Assembly: GCA_038373865.1 (NCBI GenBank)
Contig: JAXGGA010004509.1
Coordinates: forward strand, 1 to 64,000
Length of the DNA: 64,000 nt
Direction: 5' to 3'
Source: Uloborus plumipes
Taxonomy: Eukaryota; Arthropoda; Arachnida; Araneae; Uloboridae
Shown: positions 23,566 to 33,249 of the stretch, piece by piece
Numbering within the stretch: the first letter of the stretch is position 1
Layout of the letters: each line of letters begins with the position of its first letter
The notes under the pieces: generated by a model
The model's input: only the letters and a program-made list of their open reading frames with translations
Database searches by the model: none
Told to the model about the DNA's origin: nothing
Program-made: the position numbers and the translations under genes

Positions 23566-24780
23566 CACTGAAGTGACAAAAGTCATGGGATAGCAATATG
23601 CAAATTTTCAGATGGCAGTAGCATCGCATAGAACAGGTATAAATGCGCAGTGCTTTTACAGAGCTTTCATTTCTGTTCAAGTTATTCATGTGAAGAGGTT
23701 TTAACGTGATGATGACCGCACGACGTGAATTAACAGACTTTGAACGCGGAATGTTAGTTGGAGCTAGACGCATGGGTCATGCCATTTCGGAAATCGTTAG
23801 AGAATTCAACATTCCCAGATCCACTGTGTCAAGAGTGTGCCGAGAGTATGAAATTTCAGGCATAACATCCCACCATGGACAGCGCAGTGGTCGACCGCCT
23901 GCACTTAAAGATCGAGACCGGCGACGTCTGCAAAGAGTCGTAAATTCTAACAGACAAGCAACACTGCGTCAAATCACCGTAGAAATCAATGTGGGACGTA
24001 CAATGGACGTGTCTGCTAGAACTGTGCGGAGAAATTTGGATTTCTTGGGCTATTCCAGCAGAAGACCGACTCGAGTGCCTTTACTGACAGAACGACATCG
24101 CTTGCAGCGACTCTCGTGGGCACGTGAGCATATCGGTTGGTCCCTAGATGAATGGAAAACCGTGGCCTGGTCCGATGAGTCACGATTTCAGCTGGTAAGA
24201 GCCGATGGTAGGGTTAGAGTGTGGCGCAGACCCCACGAAGCCATGGACCCAAACTGTCAGCAAGGCACTGTTCAAGCTGGTGGTGGCTCCGTAATGGTGT
24301 GGGCTGTTTTTTCATGGCATGGACTTGGTCCTCTAGTGCGACTGGACCGAACATTGACTGGAAATGCTTATGTGCAGCTACTTGGAGATCACTTGCAGCC
24401 ATTCATGGACTTCATGTACCCAAACAACGATGGGATTTTTATGGATGACAATGCGCCATGTCACCGGGCCACAACTGTTCGCAATTGGTTTGAAGAAAAT
24501 TCTGGACAATTCCAACGAATGATTTGGCCACCTAGATCGCCCGACATGAATCCCATTGAGCATTTATGGGACACCATCGAGAGGTCTGTTCGTGCCCAAA
24601 ATCCTGCCCCATCAACGCTTTCACAATTATGGACGTCTATCGAGACAGCATGGCTCAATATTCCTGCAGAAGACTTCCAACGACTTGTTGAGTCCATGCC
24701 ACGTCGAGTTGTTGCACTTCGCCGGGCAAAAGGAGGGCCGACACGATATTAAGAGGTATCCCATGACTTTTGTCACTTCA

Positions 24781-24784
<4 letters not shown>
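23566..24784 (+). mobile_element. Complete Tc1/mariner transposon, DD36E type
   Basis: The element is 1219 bp, flanked by TA and inserted in a TA microsatellite. The terminal inverted repeats are 27 bp and identical (23566-23592 and 24758-24784), starting CACTGAAGTGACAAAAGTC and ending GGGATA. It contains one uninterrupted transposase gene. Perfect termini and an open frame indicate recent transposition. Confidence 0.95.
23709..24752 (+). CDS. Tc1-like transposase, DD36E, apparently intact (347 aa)
   Basis: Cuts and pastes the transposon around it, acting in the nucleus at the 27-bp ends. The start is the ATG at 23709; a second ATG at 23712 is an alternative. The N-terminal half has two helix-turn-helix regions (FERGMLVGARRMGHAISEIV and the SRRPTRVP region) joined by an AT-hook-like RSGRPP at about residue 60. 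The catalytic triad is present: Asp in WSDESRF, Asp in FMDDNAPCHR, and Glu in SPDMNPIEHLW. I count 36 residues between the second Asp and the Glu, against 34 in classic Tc1. This places it with the DD36E group called Incomer. A length of about 340-350 residues is usual. No stop, shift or missing key residue is visible, so the protein could be active; expression from within this intron is unknown. Confidence 0.95.
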   Translation: MMTARRELTDFERGMLVGARRMGHAISEIVREFNIPRSTVSRVCREYEISGITSHHGQRSGRPPALKDRDRRRLQRVVNSNRQATLRQITVEINVGRTMDVSARTVRRNLDFLGYSSRRPTRVPLLTERHRLQRLSWAREHIGWSLDEWKTVAWSDESRFQLVRADGRVRVWRRPHEAMDPNCQQGTVQAGGGSVMVWAVFSWHGLGPLVRLDRTLTGNAYVQLLGDHLQPFMDFMYPNNDGIFMDDNAPCHRATTVRNWFEENSGQFQRMIWPPRSPDMNPIEHLWDTIERSVRAQNPAPSTLSQLWTSIETAWLNIPAEDFQRLVESMPRRVVALRRAKGGPTRY

Positions 24785-24821
<37 letters not shown>

Positions 24822-24822
24822 T
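24785..24822. repeat. TA microsatellite
   Basis: A run of about 17 TA units directly follows the Tc1 element, and a shorter run lies at 23557-23565 before it. The two are one microsatellite split by the insertion. Confidence 0.9.
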
Positions 24823-25514
24823 ATGTCACAAAATTTAAATTACCAATTCTTGTTTTCATAATGAAGTCCCACCTATACATTATTATATTAGTCTCTCAGT
24901 GATAAATAGGTCAACAGAGGGCCATGGGCAGTTGCCTGCATTGCCGGACCCTGGAGCCACCCCTCCCATTAGTATACTTGTACAAATTTGTAAGTTAATG
25001 ATATTGCTACAAAATACTTCATTGGAACTAAAAGTATATTTTGTTAAAATACTTAACTTAAATTCCATTCATATCCAGTTATAGCAAACTGCTGCATACT
25101 TTATTTTGAGTACCCTATATGCAGTATCAGCTGTTATTTGCATGGGTGCTCACAGTAGCTCAACTCCTGCGCTCATTTTTACAGAGGAATTTTTAGATTT
25201 TGATGAAATTTCAGACCATACATGAATATTGGACCCTTGCACTTTGTTAAGTTAGAAACAATGCCTTAACCTTTTCATATACATGAGAGAAATAAAGAAA
25301 AGCAATATTGAAAACTGCAACATGAATTGACATATGTTACATATAATTTTAAAACATTTTAATTAAATTTCAACATAGCAGAGAAAAATCATTCTGAAGT
25401 GAAATTATTTTTACCTACTCAAAATTTATTTAAACTTTATTTTTATCTACAAGTGCATTTATTATTATTATTACTAACTCCTGTTTTACTTTTTTAAGTA
25501 ATAAGCAGTTTTTT

Positions 25515-25545
<31 letters not shown>

Positions 25546-25788
25546 GCTCCTTGTACATTTAGTTTCATCCCTGTTAGTTAATACTAGCAAATATTACAAA
25601 AAAAAAAAATTTTTTTAGCTTTATGTAGTAAGTTAAAAGTATCATAACAATGCCAAAAAAAAAGTCAGCTGTTTTTCAGCCTTATGAAGAACTCCGTTTC
25701 CAATGCAAAAATAATTTTTAAAAAATGAGTGAAGACTTAAAGTTTTAGGTTATTGCTGCATTAACTGTTATGTTATTTTCTTTTCAAG
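24823..25788. other. Intron sequence, no gene seen
   Basis: AT-rich intron of the FAM204A-like gene with T runs near 25508-25545. A slightly GC-richer patch at 24915-24970 (GGGCCATGGGCAGTTGCC) may be a worn transposon end; no partner was found. Confidence 0.5.
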
Positions 25789-25878
25789 ACTGAACTAGAA
25801 TATATGATAGAAGATGCAATAGAAGAAGGTGATTTTGAAAAAGCAGAACTTTTAAGTGATAATCTTGCCAACAGAGAG
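25789..25878 (+). CDS. FAM204A: FAM204A-like protein, second visible exon
   Basis: Ninety bases, phase 0 at both ends, between CTTTTCAAG and GTAAAA. It encodes ELEYMIEDAIEEGDFEKAE and then LLSDNLANRE. The pattern of an acidic helix, D(F/I)EKAE, LS..LA.RE is the hallmark of FAM204A proteins and is the strongest evidence for the assignment. The preceding 6.9-kb intron holds three transposons (19036-21203, 21348-22899, 23566-24784). No lesion is seen in the exon. Confidence 0.75.
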
Positions 25879-26169
25879 GTAAAATCTTGAATTAAAAAGT
25901 AGGTACACATGCAAAATGCCATCAACCATGAATGTTGGCTCAATTCAGGCCCAATTTTACTCCTCTTATCTGGTACCATGATAAGAAGAGGATCTAAATT
26001 AAAAAAGATATTTTGTTCATGTTTTATGTTTGGTGCAGCTTTGTAGTCTTATCATCTGGTAAAATTAAAAAAAAAAAATGGTTGATGGTATTTTACATCA
26101 ACCTAGAAGGTATATACCTAGAAAATATTTAAAACTGATCTTGCTCAGATTTTATACGTTTTTCCATAG

Positions 26170-26276
26170 TTTGCTGTTAAAATTGCAAAAGCATTTGAAG
26201 CCAAAAAATATTCAGAAAAAATAGAGCAACAAAAGGTTGTTAATACAAGTAAAAAGCGGCAGAAAATTCCATGGAC
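26170..26276 (+). CDS. FAM204A: FAM204A-like protein, third visible exon
   Basis: One hundred and seven bases between TTTTTCCATAG and GTAAGT, entering in phase 0 and leaving in phase 2. It encodes FAVKIAKAFEAKKYSEK, then a Lys-rich stretch ending KKRQKIPWT. The VKIAKA block directly after the RE of the previous exon, and a basic stretch leading to a Trp, both follow the family pattern. The basic tail suggests nucleic acid binding or nuclear location, which is inference. The intron before it is only 291 bp. Confidence 0.75.
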
Positions 26277-26884
26277 GTAAGTATTATATTATACATATAC
26301 AATACATACTTTATTTTTCATAAACTTGGCATTATTATTTTGTTTCTTTTGTTTACTATACATATGTGAAGAAGTATTTACCAGAATAAAAGTTTCTTAA
26401 AATTTCCAACTGTGCTGTGACTTTGCAACATCTTAATTTTTATTTAAACTTTTTATCATTGAATAAAATTATTGCTTTTCATAATTTAATCTTATCTTTT
26501 TAAGCAAACCTGTGGATATTTTTTCTAGGTATATAAAAAAGTTTTTATTTGGAACTTGAAATCTAAAAATATACCAGATCCATATATATAATCTGCAAAG
26601 TGCATTCATTTATAAGTGACAAAAAGTAACTCTCAGACTTTTGATAAAGAAATATGATGGTCGTATTTTTTGTGACTGCAGCAGGGGATGTGTTAGGATA
26701 CTACCTCCCTCCCGCTCCAATGTTTCTCATAGTCTTTAGTTTTAAAATCAGTACACATTTCTGTAACAAAAATGAAAAAAAAAAGGAAAGAGATCATCTG
26801 AAAAAACTAGTCAAAAATTGATTTATGGCTGGTAATGGGAATTCAGTTTGACATTTGAGTCTTAAATTTTCTATAAATGCAATA

Positions 26885-27000
26885 CTGTTGCCCCCGCTTA
26901 ATTGGGTAACAGATAAATAAATTCCCTGCTTATACAAATAAAACATCCCAGAACCAAATATTTTCTCATGCCATAGACGATGTCATGCCAAGTTCTACGA
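26885..27000. mobile_element. Left-end fragment of the Tigger family seen at 19036
   Basis: CTGTTGCCCCCGCTTAATTG, then GGTAACAGATAAA and CCCTGCTTAT, match the left terminus at 19036-19100 at about 85 percent by eye. TA precedes it at 26883-26884. No right end was found, so the copy is truncated. It lies in the last intron of the FAM204A-like gene. Confidence 0.7.
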
Positions 27001-27680
27001 TCTCATTAGCTTGTTTCTTCCCTGTCGGAAGTTTTTCGTTTTCTGTGAGTGTTCTGTTAAGTGATTAAATCAGGAAAGTTTTTTTAAAATAAGTTTGTGA
27101 GAAAAATCAAAGGAACAAATTTGTTACTATGTAGTTCTTTCTAAACAATTTCTTCACTCTGGCATTCTTACTAGAAAATTTGTAAGTAATAATTGAAAGT
27201 ATGAATTGTAAAAGTATGAAACTTTTTATTATATGAAATGTTTTGATTCTTCTGAAAGACAGTTGAATCATTTTTATTTATTTATTCAATTTTTTTTTAA
27301 TATTTACTACAAAAAAGGTTATTATTATTTTAAAGGGTTAAAAGGTTATTATTATTTTAAAATATAGTATATTTTGCACAGCTTGATTTTTTTTAACTCT
27401 AAAAACAAGTTATTTGTTATAATAAAACTTTGTAAGATGAAAATTTGACTGAAAAAAGGGGAATGAAACATGACAAAAGGAAGTTTAAAATTTAATATTA
27501 GGTTTATTTTTGTTTTCTTCTTAAAGTATTTCAAGCACTTTTAAAATATTGGAGTTGCTGCTCCTTAAATTAAGGAATTTTTTCTTCAAAAGATGTATTA
27601 TTTACATTTTAAAAACTCTACACAAAGACTTTAATGATATAAATATGGTAAAATGGTAACTTTCAATACGTGCTCCAAAT
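27001..27680. other. Intron sequence, no gene seen
   Basis: AT-rich. A short direct repeat, AAAGGTTATTATTATTTTAAA, occurs near 27315 and 27340. Nothing else was recognised. Confidence 0.5.
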
Positions 27681-29675
27681 CAGTGGCATGCCCAGGATGG
27701 TTTCCTGGGGAAGGGGGGAGGGCTAGAAAGTTTTGAGAGGATCATCAATAAAACACGGGAATGACAAAATTAATGAAGTTTCAAAGAGCCACTCCGCCTC
27801 TTCCAAAAAAAAAGTTACAAGTCTACAATCAATGTTAGGAATAAGTTGTCGTTAATTGCATTTTGCGACCAAAAATTTAGATTTGACACCTAGATTTCCA
27901 ATCCTAGGCGCCAAATTTGTCGTCTAAAATTTTGGATCACATTGACGCTTTTCCCCCTACTCATCCTGACTATTACCTGAATGATAAATTCAAATAATTA
28001 ATTTAAAAACACGACTATCAGCTACATGCAGCATTTCTATTTAGTATTTTTTTTACCATATTCAGGTACATGTGTTAGATTCATTAAAAATGGCACCTAA
28101 TCTGATCATTTTGATGCCTAGAGATTTATACTAAGCGTCACCACAAGGCATAGATTTAAATTCTTACTTCTAACACTGTGTTCTACAATGTATTACATGA
28201 GTTTTGGGAAGTCTTTGGTGAAGTCAGCATGGACATTAGTGCATGGCTCTTGAGAACAATCCCGAAAATGTCTTAAAAACAAATTTTTAAAGACGTTAAG
28301 GAAAGATGGGAATGGGGGGGGGGGGGGGGGCAAGATATTTCCCTAGAGAAATTAGCCAACTAAAAGTTTCTAAAATTCGGCCATTTTTTTTTTTAAATTG
28401 AGGTCAATTTTTTCTTTGGGGATCTTGGAGTGTCGGTAGCTACCCTGAAAATGTTTGAAATTGAGATCTTTAAAGCATAGTTTTAGAATATTTTTAGTGA
28501 TGTTAAGTGAATGGGAAGGTTCTACATTCTATCTGGATATTTTTCGGCATTGAACTGTGAAAAACGCAATTTTCATCTATCATTGATGGCTTTAGGAAAA
28601 GTTTAGAGTTTACTGAACTTTTGAAAATTTTAAATCCCCCTTTTTTGGTGATTTTAGGGGTTGTGCAGTTTTTCTCCAGTGAGTGTTTGATATTGAAATG
28701 TGAAAAACACCACTTGAGGATTTGTTCAATAACAATACGAGAAAAAAAATTTCAAGGAGGTTCAGGATTCTTTCCTGAAATGCTTTTAAAAATTAAAAAA
28801 AAAATATATGCCATTTTATAGAAGGATAGGTTAAAGTACTAACCAGCGAGTATTAACCGGCAGAAATTCCTAAAAGGAAAATTTAAAGTATTAAGGTGTG
28901 GTGAGGGCCGAATTAAGGGATTAAGTTGGCTCAATCGAAACATTTTAGTAATAGAAATCCTAAAAGAGTATTTTTCCGCTATCTTTGATGATGTTAGGAG
29001 AAAACTCAGGGTTTTTGGAGCTTTTCCCAGAAATATTCAACTACCGAAGTATTAGAAAAGCTAACCTAGGCAACATGTTGAGATATTAGTCAATGGGTTG
29101 GATCTTTGAGTAATGTTTCAAACTAGCAGGCCAAAAAATATTTTTTTATACTCTGTTTGGTGGTGTTTTAGCGACACAATGTTCTCCTTGAAAATTTTTC
29201 AACATAGGGGCCCTAAAACTGCAATTGTAAGTAATGTTTGAAGATTTTAAGGGTTGGGGAAAGGAGATTCAGGAACTTTTCTTCTTAAAGCAGACGTTAA
29301 AACTATTCTTGGAAATGTTAAACAAAGCAGGGAGGTTGTAATTTCTAGTAGGGAGATTCGCTAATGGAAATACTTTGAAATTGAATACCCAAAAACTAAC
29401 TCATTTTGTGGTATTTTGGCTAAGCTAGTGGAGAAAGAGCAAATAAGTGGCCCTGCTTCGGATTTGAAGTCCTAAGGGGAGTGGGGGGGGGGAGGAAGTG
29501 TCTATGTTGAAATTAAAAATGGGGCAAGGGGCTGGAGGCCTTCTCCTGGAAAATTGCTAAAATTAACTGCCGAAAAACGCAATTTAAGACTCTCTGAGGT
29601 CTTGTCAAGAAGTTTCGTTTCATACTCCTGGGAGAGGCTAAAGCCCCTTAAGCTTCCCTTGTGAGTGCACCATTG
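27681..29675. mobile_element. 2-kb gene-free transposon with degenerate internal repeats
   Basis: The left end is CAGTGGCATGCCCAGGATGG. The right end, read backwards, is CAATGGTGCACTCACAAGG. The flanks CTCCAAAT (27673-27680) and CGACAAAT (29676-29683) agree at 6 of 8 bases, a plausible worn 8-bp duplication. From about 28250 on, the inside repeats the motif (T)GAAATTGAA-N-CTNAAAAACGCAATTTT with GATGTTA(A/G)G text, as in the elements at 5605-7525 and 8318-11220. A homologue of 27860-28140 also occurs, reversed, at about 55360-55450. No coding frame of note. Confidence 0.65.
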
Positions 29676-29979
29676 CGACAAATATTTATTCAGCAGGACG
29701 TAATGTAACAACTAATTAATTTTCAGTTCCAAAATTGTGCTGTTTATAATATATATATAACAATGCATGGTATTTTTTTGTTTTGGAAATTTACTAATAA
29801 TTTGTTAAAATTAACTGCTTTAAACTTGTATTGAAATCTCCAATTCAAACACTTTACTGTAAAAGAGAGGTATGTTATAATTGCACTTTTTTAAAGCTAA
29901 TGTGCTGAGTTTTACTTATAACTGTACTTCAACACTTTTGAAGCTTAATGAATTTATTTATTTTTTACTTTAAATTTAG

Positions 29980-30022
29980 CTTTGGGGCTAAAGAAAGGTG
30001 GCAGATGAAAGGAAATATGTGA
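29980..30022 (+). CDS. FAM204A: FAM204A-like protein, last exon
   Basis: After the acceptor AAATTTAG the exon completes the split codon and encodes FGAKERWQMKGNM before TGA at 30020-30022. Family members end with a very similar GFEAK.RWE.K.NM followed by a few residues; this copy stops right after the Met. An AATAAA at 30084-30089 gives a short 3' UTR of about 80-100 bp. The 251-bp transposon at 30150-30400 lies just beyond it. The 3.7-kb intron before this exon holds the gene-free element at 27681-29675. The four exons keep frame with one another. Confidence 0.75.
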
Positions 30023-30149
30023 TCAGAATATATTGTTCATTCTCTTCATGTTGTGCTTTTAGACTGTAAGAGACATCATGTTGAATAAATGTATTTCATG
30101 TTTTTATGTCAATTTCTTTGTATTGCTCCTATTCAATCGTGTTTCCAAT

Positions 30150-30400
30150 CAAGGGTGGATCTAGAAATGCACAAGGGAGGAGCCATTTCTTTCATTACGT
30201 ATCCTTTACTACACATCTTGATTTACAGCTGTTGACCTCATATGTTTAGTCTTCCTGAGGAGAGCTTTAAACCTCCCTTCTGGTGGCATCAAAGATAGTC
30301 AAAGAATGACTTTTCTGAATTTCAATGTTGAAAATTTACCAGTGGTGAGTCCCTCGAGAGGGGTGGTCGCCCCATCACCCCTCCCTTGTATCCATCCCCG
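30150..30400. mobile_element. 251-bp MITE with 8-bp duplication TTTCCAAT
   Basis: TTTCCAAT lies at 30142-30149 and 30401-30408. The ends are CAAGGGTGGATCTAG and, read backwards, CGGGGATGGATACAAGGG, an imperfect pair. It lies just past the polyadenylation signal of the FAM204A-like gene. It resembles in its ends the longer gene-free elements of this window and may be a short relative. Confidence 0.75.
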
Positions 30401-30408
30401 TTTCCAAT

Positions 30409-30767
30409 CTTATTCTTACCAAACAGATTTCCTTGCTGTTTGTATTACTAATATTAGCGTGCTAAATAAATGCATAATTTTTTTAAATGTTTAAATTTTT
30501 GTGGGGGTCATATAAAAAGTTAAATTTGTATTTTTTTCACTTTTTTTTTGCTTGAAACTTTGAATAATTTAACTCTGCCCCTTATTTAAATCAATTTTGC
30601 AACTGGAATTATGTATCTAGGACTAGAGTTTGTGAAAAGAGAGGTTAGAGGTTAAATGGAGACAAGCTGCATATACATACCATCCAATGACTTTTTCCTA
30701 AAATGCAAAAGGTTTACAGAAAAATGCAGTATAAAAAAGCAAAAGAAAAATGCAGAAGAAATAAGTA
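30409..30767. other. No gene seen
   Basis: AT-rich spacer between the short MITE and the mariner element. Confidence 0.55.
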
Positions 30768-31998
30768 TACGAGGGCAAGGTAAAAAGTTCTCAGCCTGAC
30801 AATGAAAAACTGCGATTTTCAGGTCAAAAATGGCTTTATTTCTCTGCATAGTCTCCCTTGACCGCAACACACTTGGTCCACCGCTTTTCCAACAACAGAA
30901 TTCCTTCCCGGAAGTAAGAGTCTGGAAGGTCGTCAAAATACTCATTTACGGCCCTTTCAACTTCTTCATTTGATGAAAAGCGCTTCCCAGCGGCAAATTT
31001 TTTCAAGTTTGAGAACAGATAGAAGTCCAAGGGGGCTATATCAGGAGAATAGGGGGGGTCTAGCAAATCATACCCCAAATCCCGCAGTTTTCCGATTGGC
31101 AGCGCTCCTTTGTGTGTTGGTGCGTTGTCTTGGTGAAAGATGATTTTCTTTTTGTTTGAGTTTTGTTTGTTCTGCCATTTTCTAGATAATCAATTAGCAG
31201 GATCCCCTTCGCATCCCAAAACACGCTGTCCATAACCTTTCCGGCAGATGGGATCGACTTTGCTTTCTTTGGCGCTAAACCACCGGCTTCCACCCACTGC
31301 TTTGACTGCTGTTTCGTTTCTGGCATGGCATGTGATGGTGGACCCATGTCTCATCCATGATGACAAATCGCCGCACAAAGTCTTTCGGATCCCTGTTGAA
31401 TCGGTCCAAAGACCAGTGAGAATCGTTTTCGCATTTGTTTTTGGTCGACAGTCAGCAAATGCGGCACCTATCTTGCGCAGAGCTTGCGGCATGCCTAATT
31501 CTTGGTGCAAAATATTGCGCACCCGTTCTTCTGATATTCCCACAGACCCAGCTAACTCACTTACCTTCACTCATCGATTGTTCAACAGCAGATCATGGAC
31601 TTTTTTGATGATTTCCGGTGTGGTTACGGATTTTGGTCGTCCTTCACGTGCATCGTCGAGGGATGTGCGACCCCGTTTAAACTCAGCTGCCCACTTTTTA
31701 ACAGTTGACAGTGAAGGTGTAGAGTCCCCATAAACTTTTATCAACTTTGGATGAATTTCGTTTGGGGTTAACCCACCCAAAACGAAGAATTTTATAACGG
31801 CACGGTATTCAACTTTTTCCATTTCAGCAACAAAGACGCCAGATGGCTACTGAAAAAATTTGTGTAAAAAAAAACTACTTGAAGTTGGACTTTGTCATAC
31901 GAACTAATTACTTATGCACCCATACCGAAAGCTTAATTGTTTACCGATTACTTCGCTATCTCTGTGTCAGGCCGAGAACTTTTCACCTTACCCTCGTA
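30768..31998 (-). mobile_element. mariner transposon, inactive
   Basis: About 1.23 kb between TA dinucleotides. The ends are TACGAGGGCAAGGTAAAAAG and, read backwards, TACGAGGGTAAGGTGAAAAG, both followed by TTCTC(A/G)GCCTGA. This is a typical mariner terminus. It contains a broken DD(34)D-type transposase on the - strand. Confidence 0.9.
30836..31822 (-). pseudogene. mariner transposase, broken
   Basis: Reading down from 31822, a helix-turn-helix region (MEKVEYRAVIKFFVLGG, then STVKKWAAEFKRGRTS) is followed by an in-frame TGA at 31571-31573 where the family has Arg; the next residues are VKVSELAGSVGIS. The first catalytic region FVIMDETWVHHH is present, but a tandem 5-bp duplication (ATGCC twice, near 31325) shifts the frame just after it. 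A further shift comes before FHQDNAPTH (second Asp), and YSPDIAPLDFYLF holds the third Asp. A remnant of mellifera-like mariner, unable to make a working enzyme. Confidence 0.9.
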
Positions 31999-32740
31999 TA
32001 TGTAGAAGATTTCATATGGTATTTTTTTACTGTAGCATAAAATTCTAATGATGGCTTCGCAACAGCCAATAAAATCGTTGAAATATCATAACAGCTAAAA
32101 TTCGAGCTGAATTTCATAATCAATGCTTTAAAATTTTCAGCAAAGGCTGAAAGAAATCAAATGCTATAAGCTATGTTTAAATGAAGCAACTGGTTAACAT
32201 GGGCTCACAGGTATCTAAACTGGAGTATTCTAGTAGATTATTGGTTAGCTGACTGTATGTAAAAACATTCTATGGACACTCACGTACTAAACACTGACAT
32301 CATCCAATGTCATGAAATCAACTGCCCGAATTAACAGGTTGCTCTATTCGAACATACTCATGGTTTGCAATAGATTTAAAAATTCCTTGAGCAGCACTGT
32401 TGTACACATTTGATGTAAAATATTTTTCCCAATAGTGGGGAATATTTTGCTGTTTCAGGTTCTGTCACAATAACCCGGTTTCGGCAATTATAGTTTCCTT
32501 CTAGCAAGATCGACAAGGTTGGAAAACAGGCCTGTCATTGCAGATTTTTCTATGTCAAATGATATTTTCTCAATTTATATTAAGCTGCACAACAGAAAAA
32601 TCTCTTCAAACATATTTTGTTGATTCTTTATTTAAAGCTATTCATGAGTAATTTTCTTTCAATGTGCTTCTTCTTATTTTTCTGCTGGAGTTTCTCGGGG
32701 AAATGAAAAGCTATTTTCAAAGTATCTGAGACTACTGTCT
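31999..32740. other. No gene seen
   Basis: AT-rich spacer between the mariner relic and the CpG-rich block. No repeats or exons recognised. Confidence 0.5.
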
Positions 32741-32744
32741 AACA

Positions 32745-32975
32745 TTTTTTCGCGAAACCTCCGTCGAATCTGCGCACGCGCCAAGTCTCTTCAGACTGTC
32801 TCGAAATAGGGGGGAAATGCAATGAGGAAGTAGCAAGCGAGCAGAAACCGAAGGCATCGGGAAGTGCGCATCCTAAACTTATCTCCCCTTTTTCAAATGG
32901 AAGCATCCGTGGCTGCCAGGCGCACAAAACGCAAACAGACAGTTAAGTGTTTTGCGTAGAATTTGTTGATGTGAG
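32745..32975 (+). promoter_or_regulatory. CpG-rich block with NRF-1-like site, candidate promoter of the HS6ST gene
   Basis: This is the densest CpG stretch of unique-looking sequence in the window. It includes TGCGCACGCGCC (32771-32782), which matches the NRF-1 palindrome at 11 of 12 positions. A consensus splice donor GAT|GTGAGT lies at 32970/32971. The block is 3.1 kb upstream of the HS6ST start on the same strand, so it could be its promoter and 5' UTR exon. This is inference, and a worn transposon is the alternative. Confidence 0.35.
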
Positions 32976-33249
32976 TGTGGCATCATGATTTTGCAGCAAG
33001 TTTTTAAAACATTTTATGAAATATTCATGAATAGCAAATACATTTTTGAATATCAACGCTCTATAAGAGGAATGCTTTCCAACGTGAGTAACAATCAATT
33101 ATTTTATATTTTAAAAAGTTTTGCCTCGCGTACCATAGCACTTGTATGACGTGTCTGAAATACTGCAGAAGAAATTTAAATATATAATTCTAATTTTTGA
33201 CTGAAAGTTGCATGCTTTCTATTTAAATAAGTAACAGAATAGTACTTGG

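Noticed and set aside
24214..24697. Several short frames over the Tc1 transposase
   Set aside because: All are in other frames of the intact 347-codon transposase gene.
31248..31733. Open frame of 161 codons on plus
   Set aside because: It is antisense to the mariner transposase relic.
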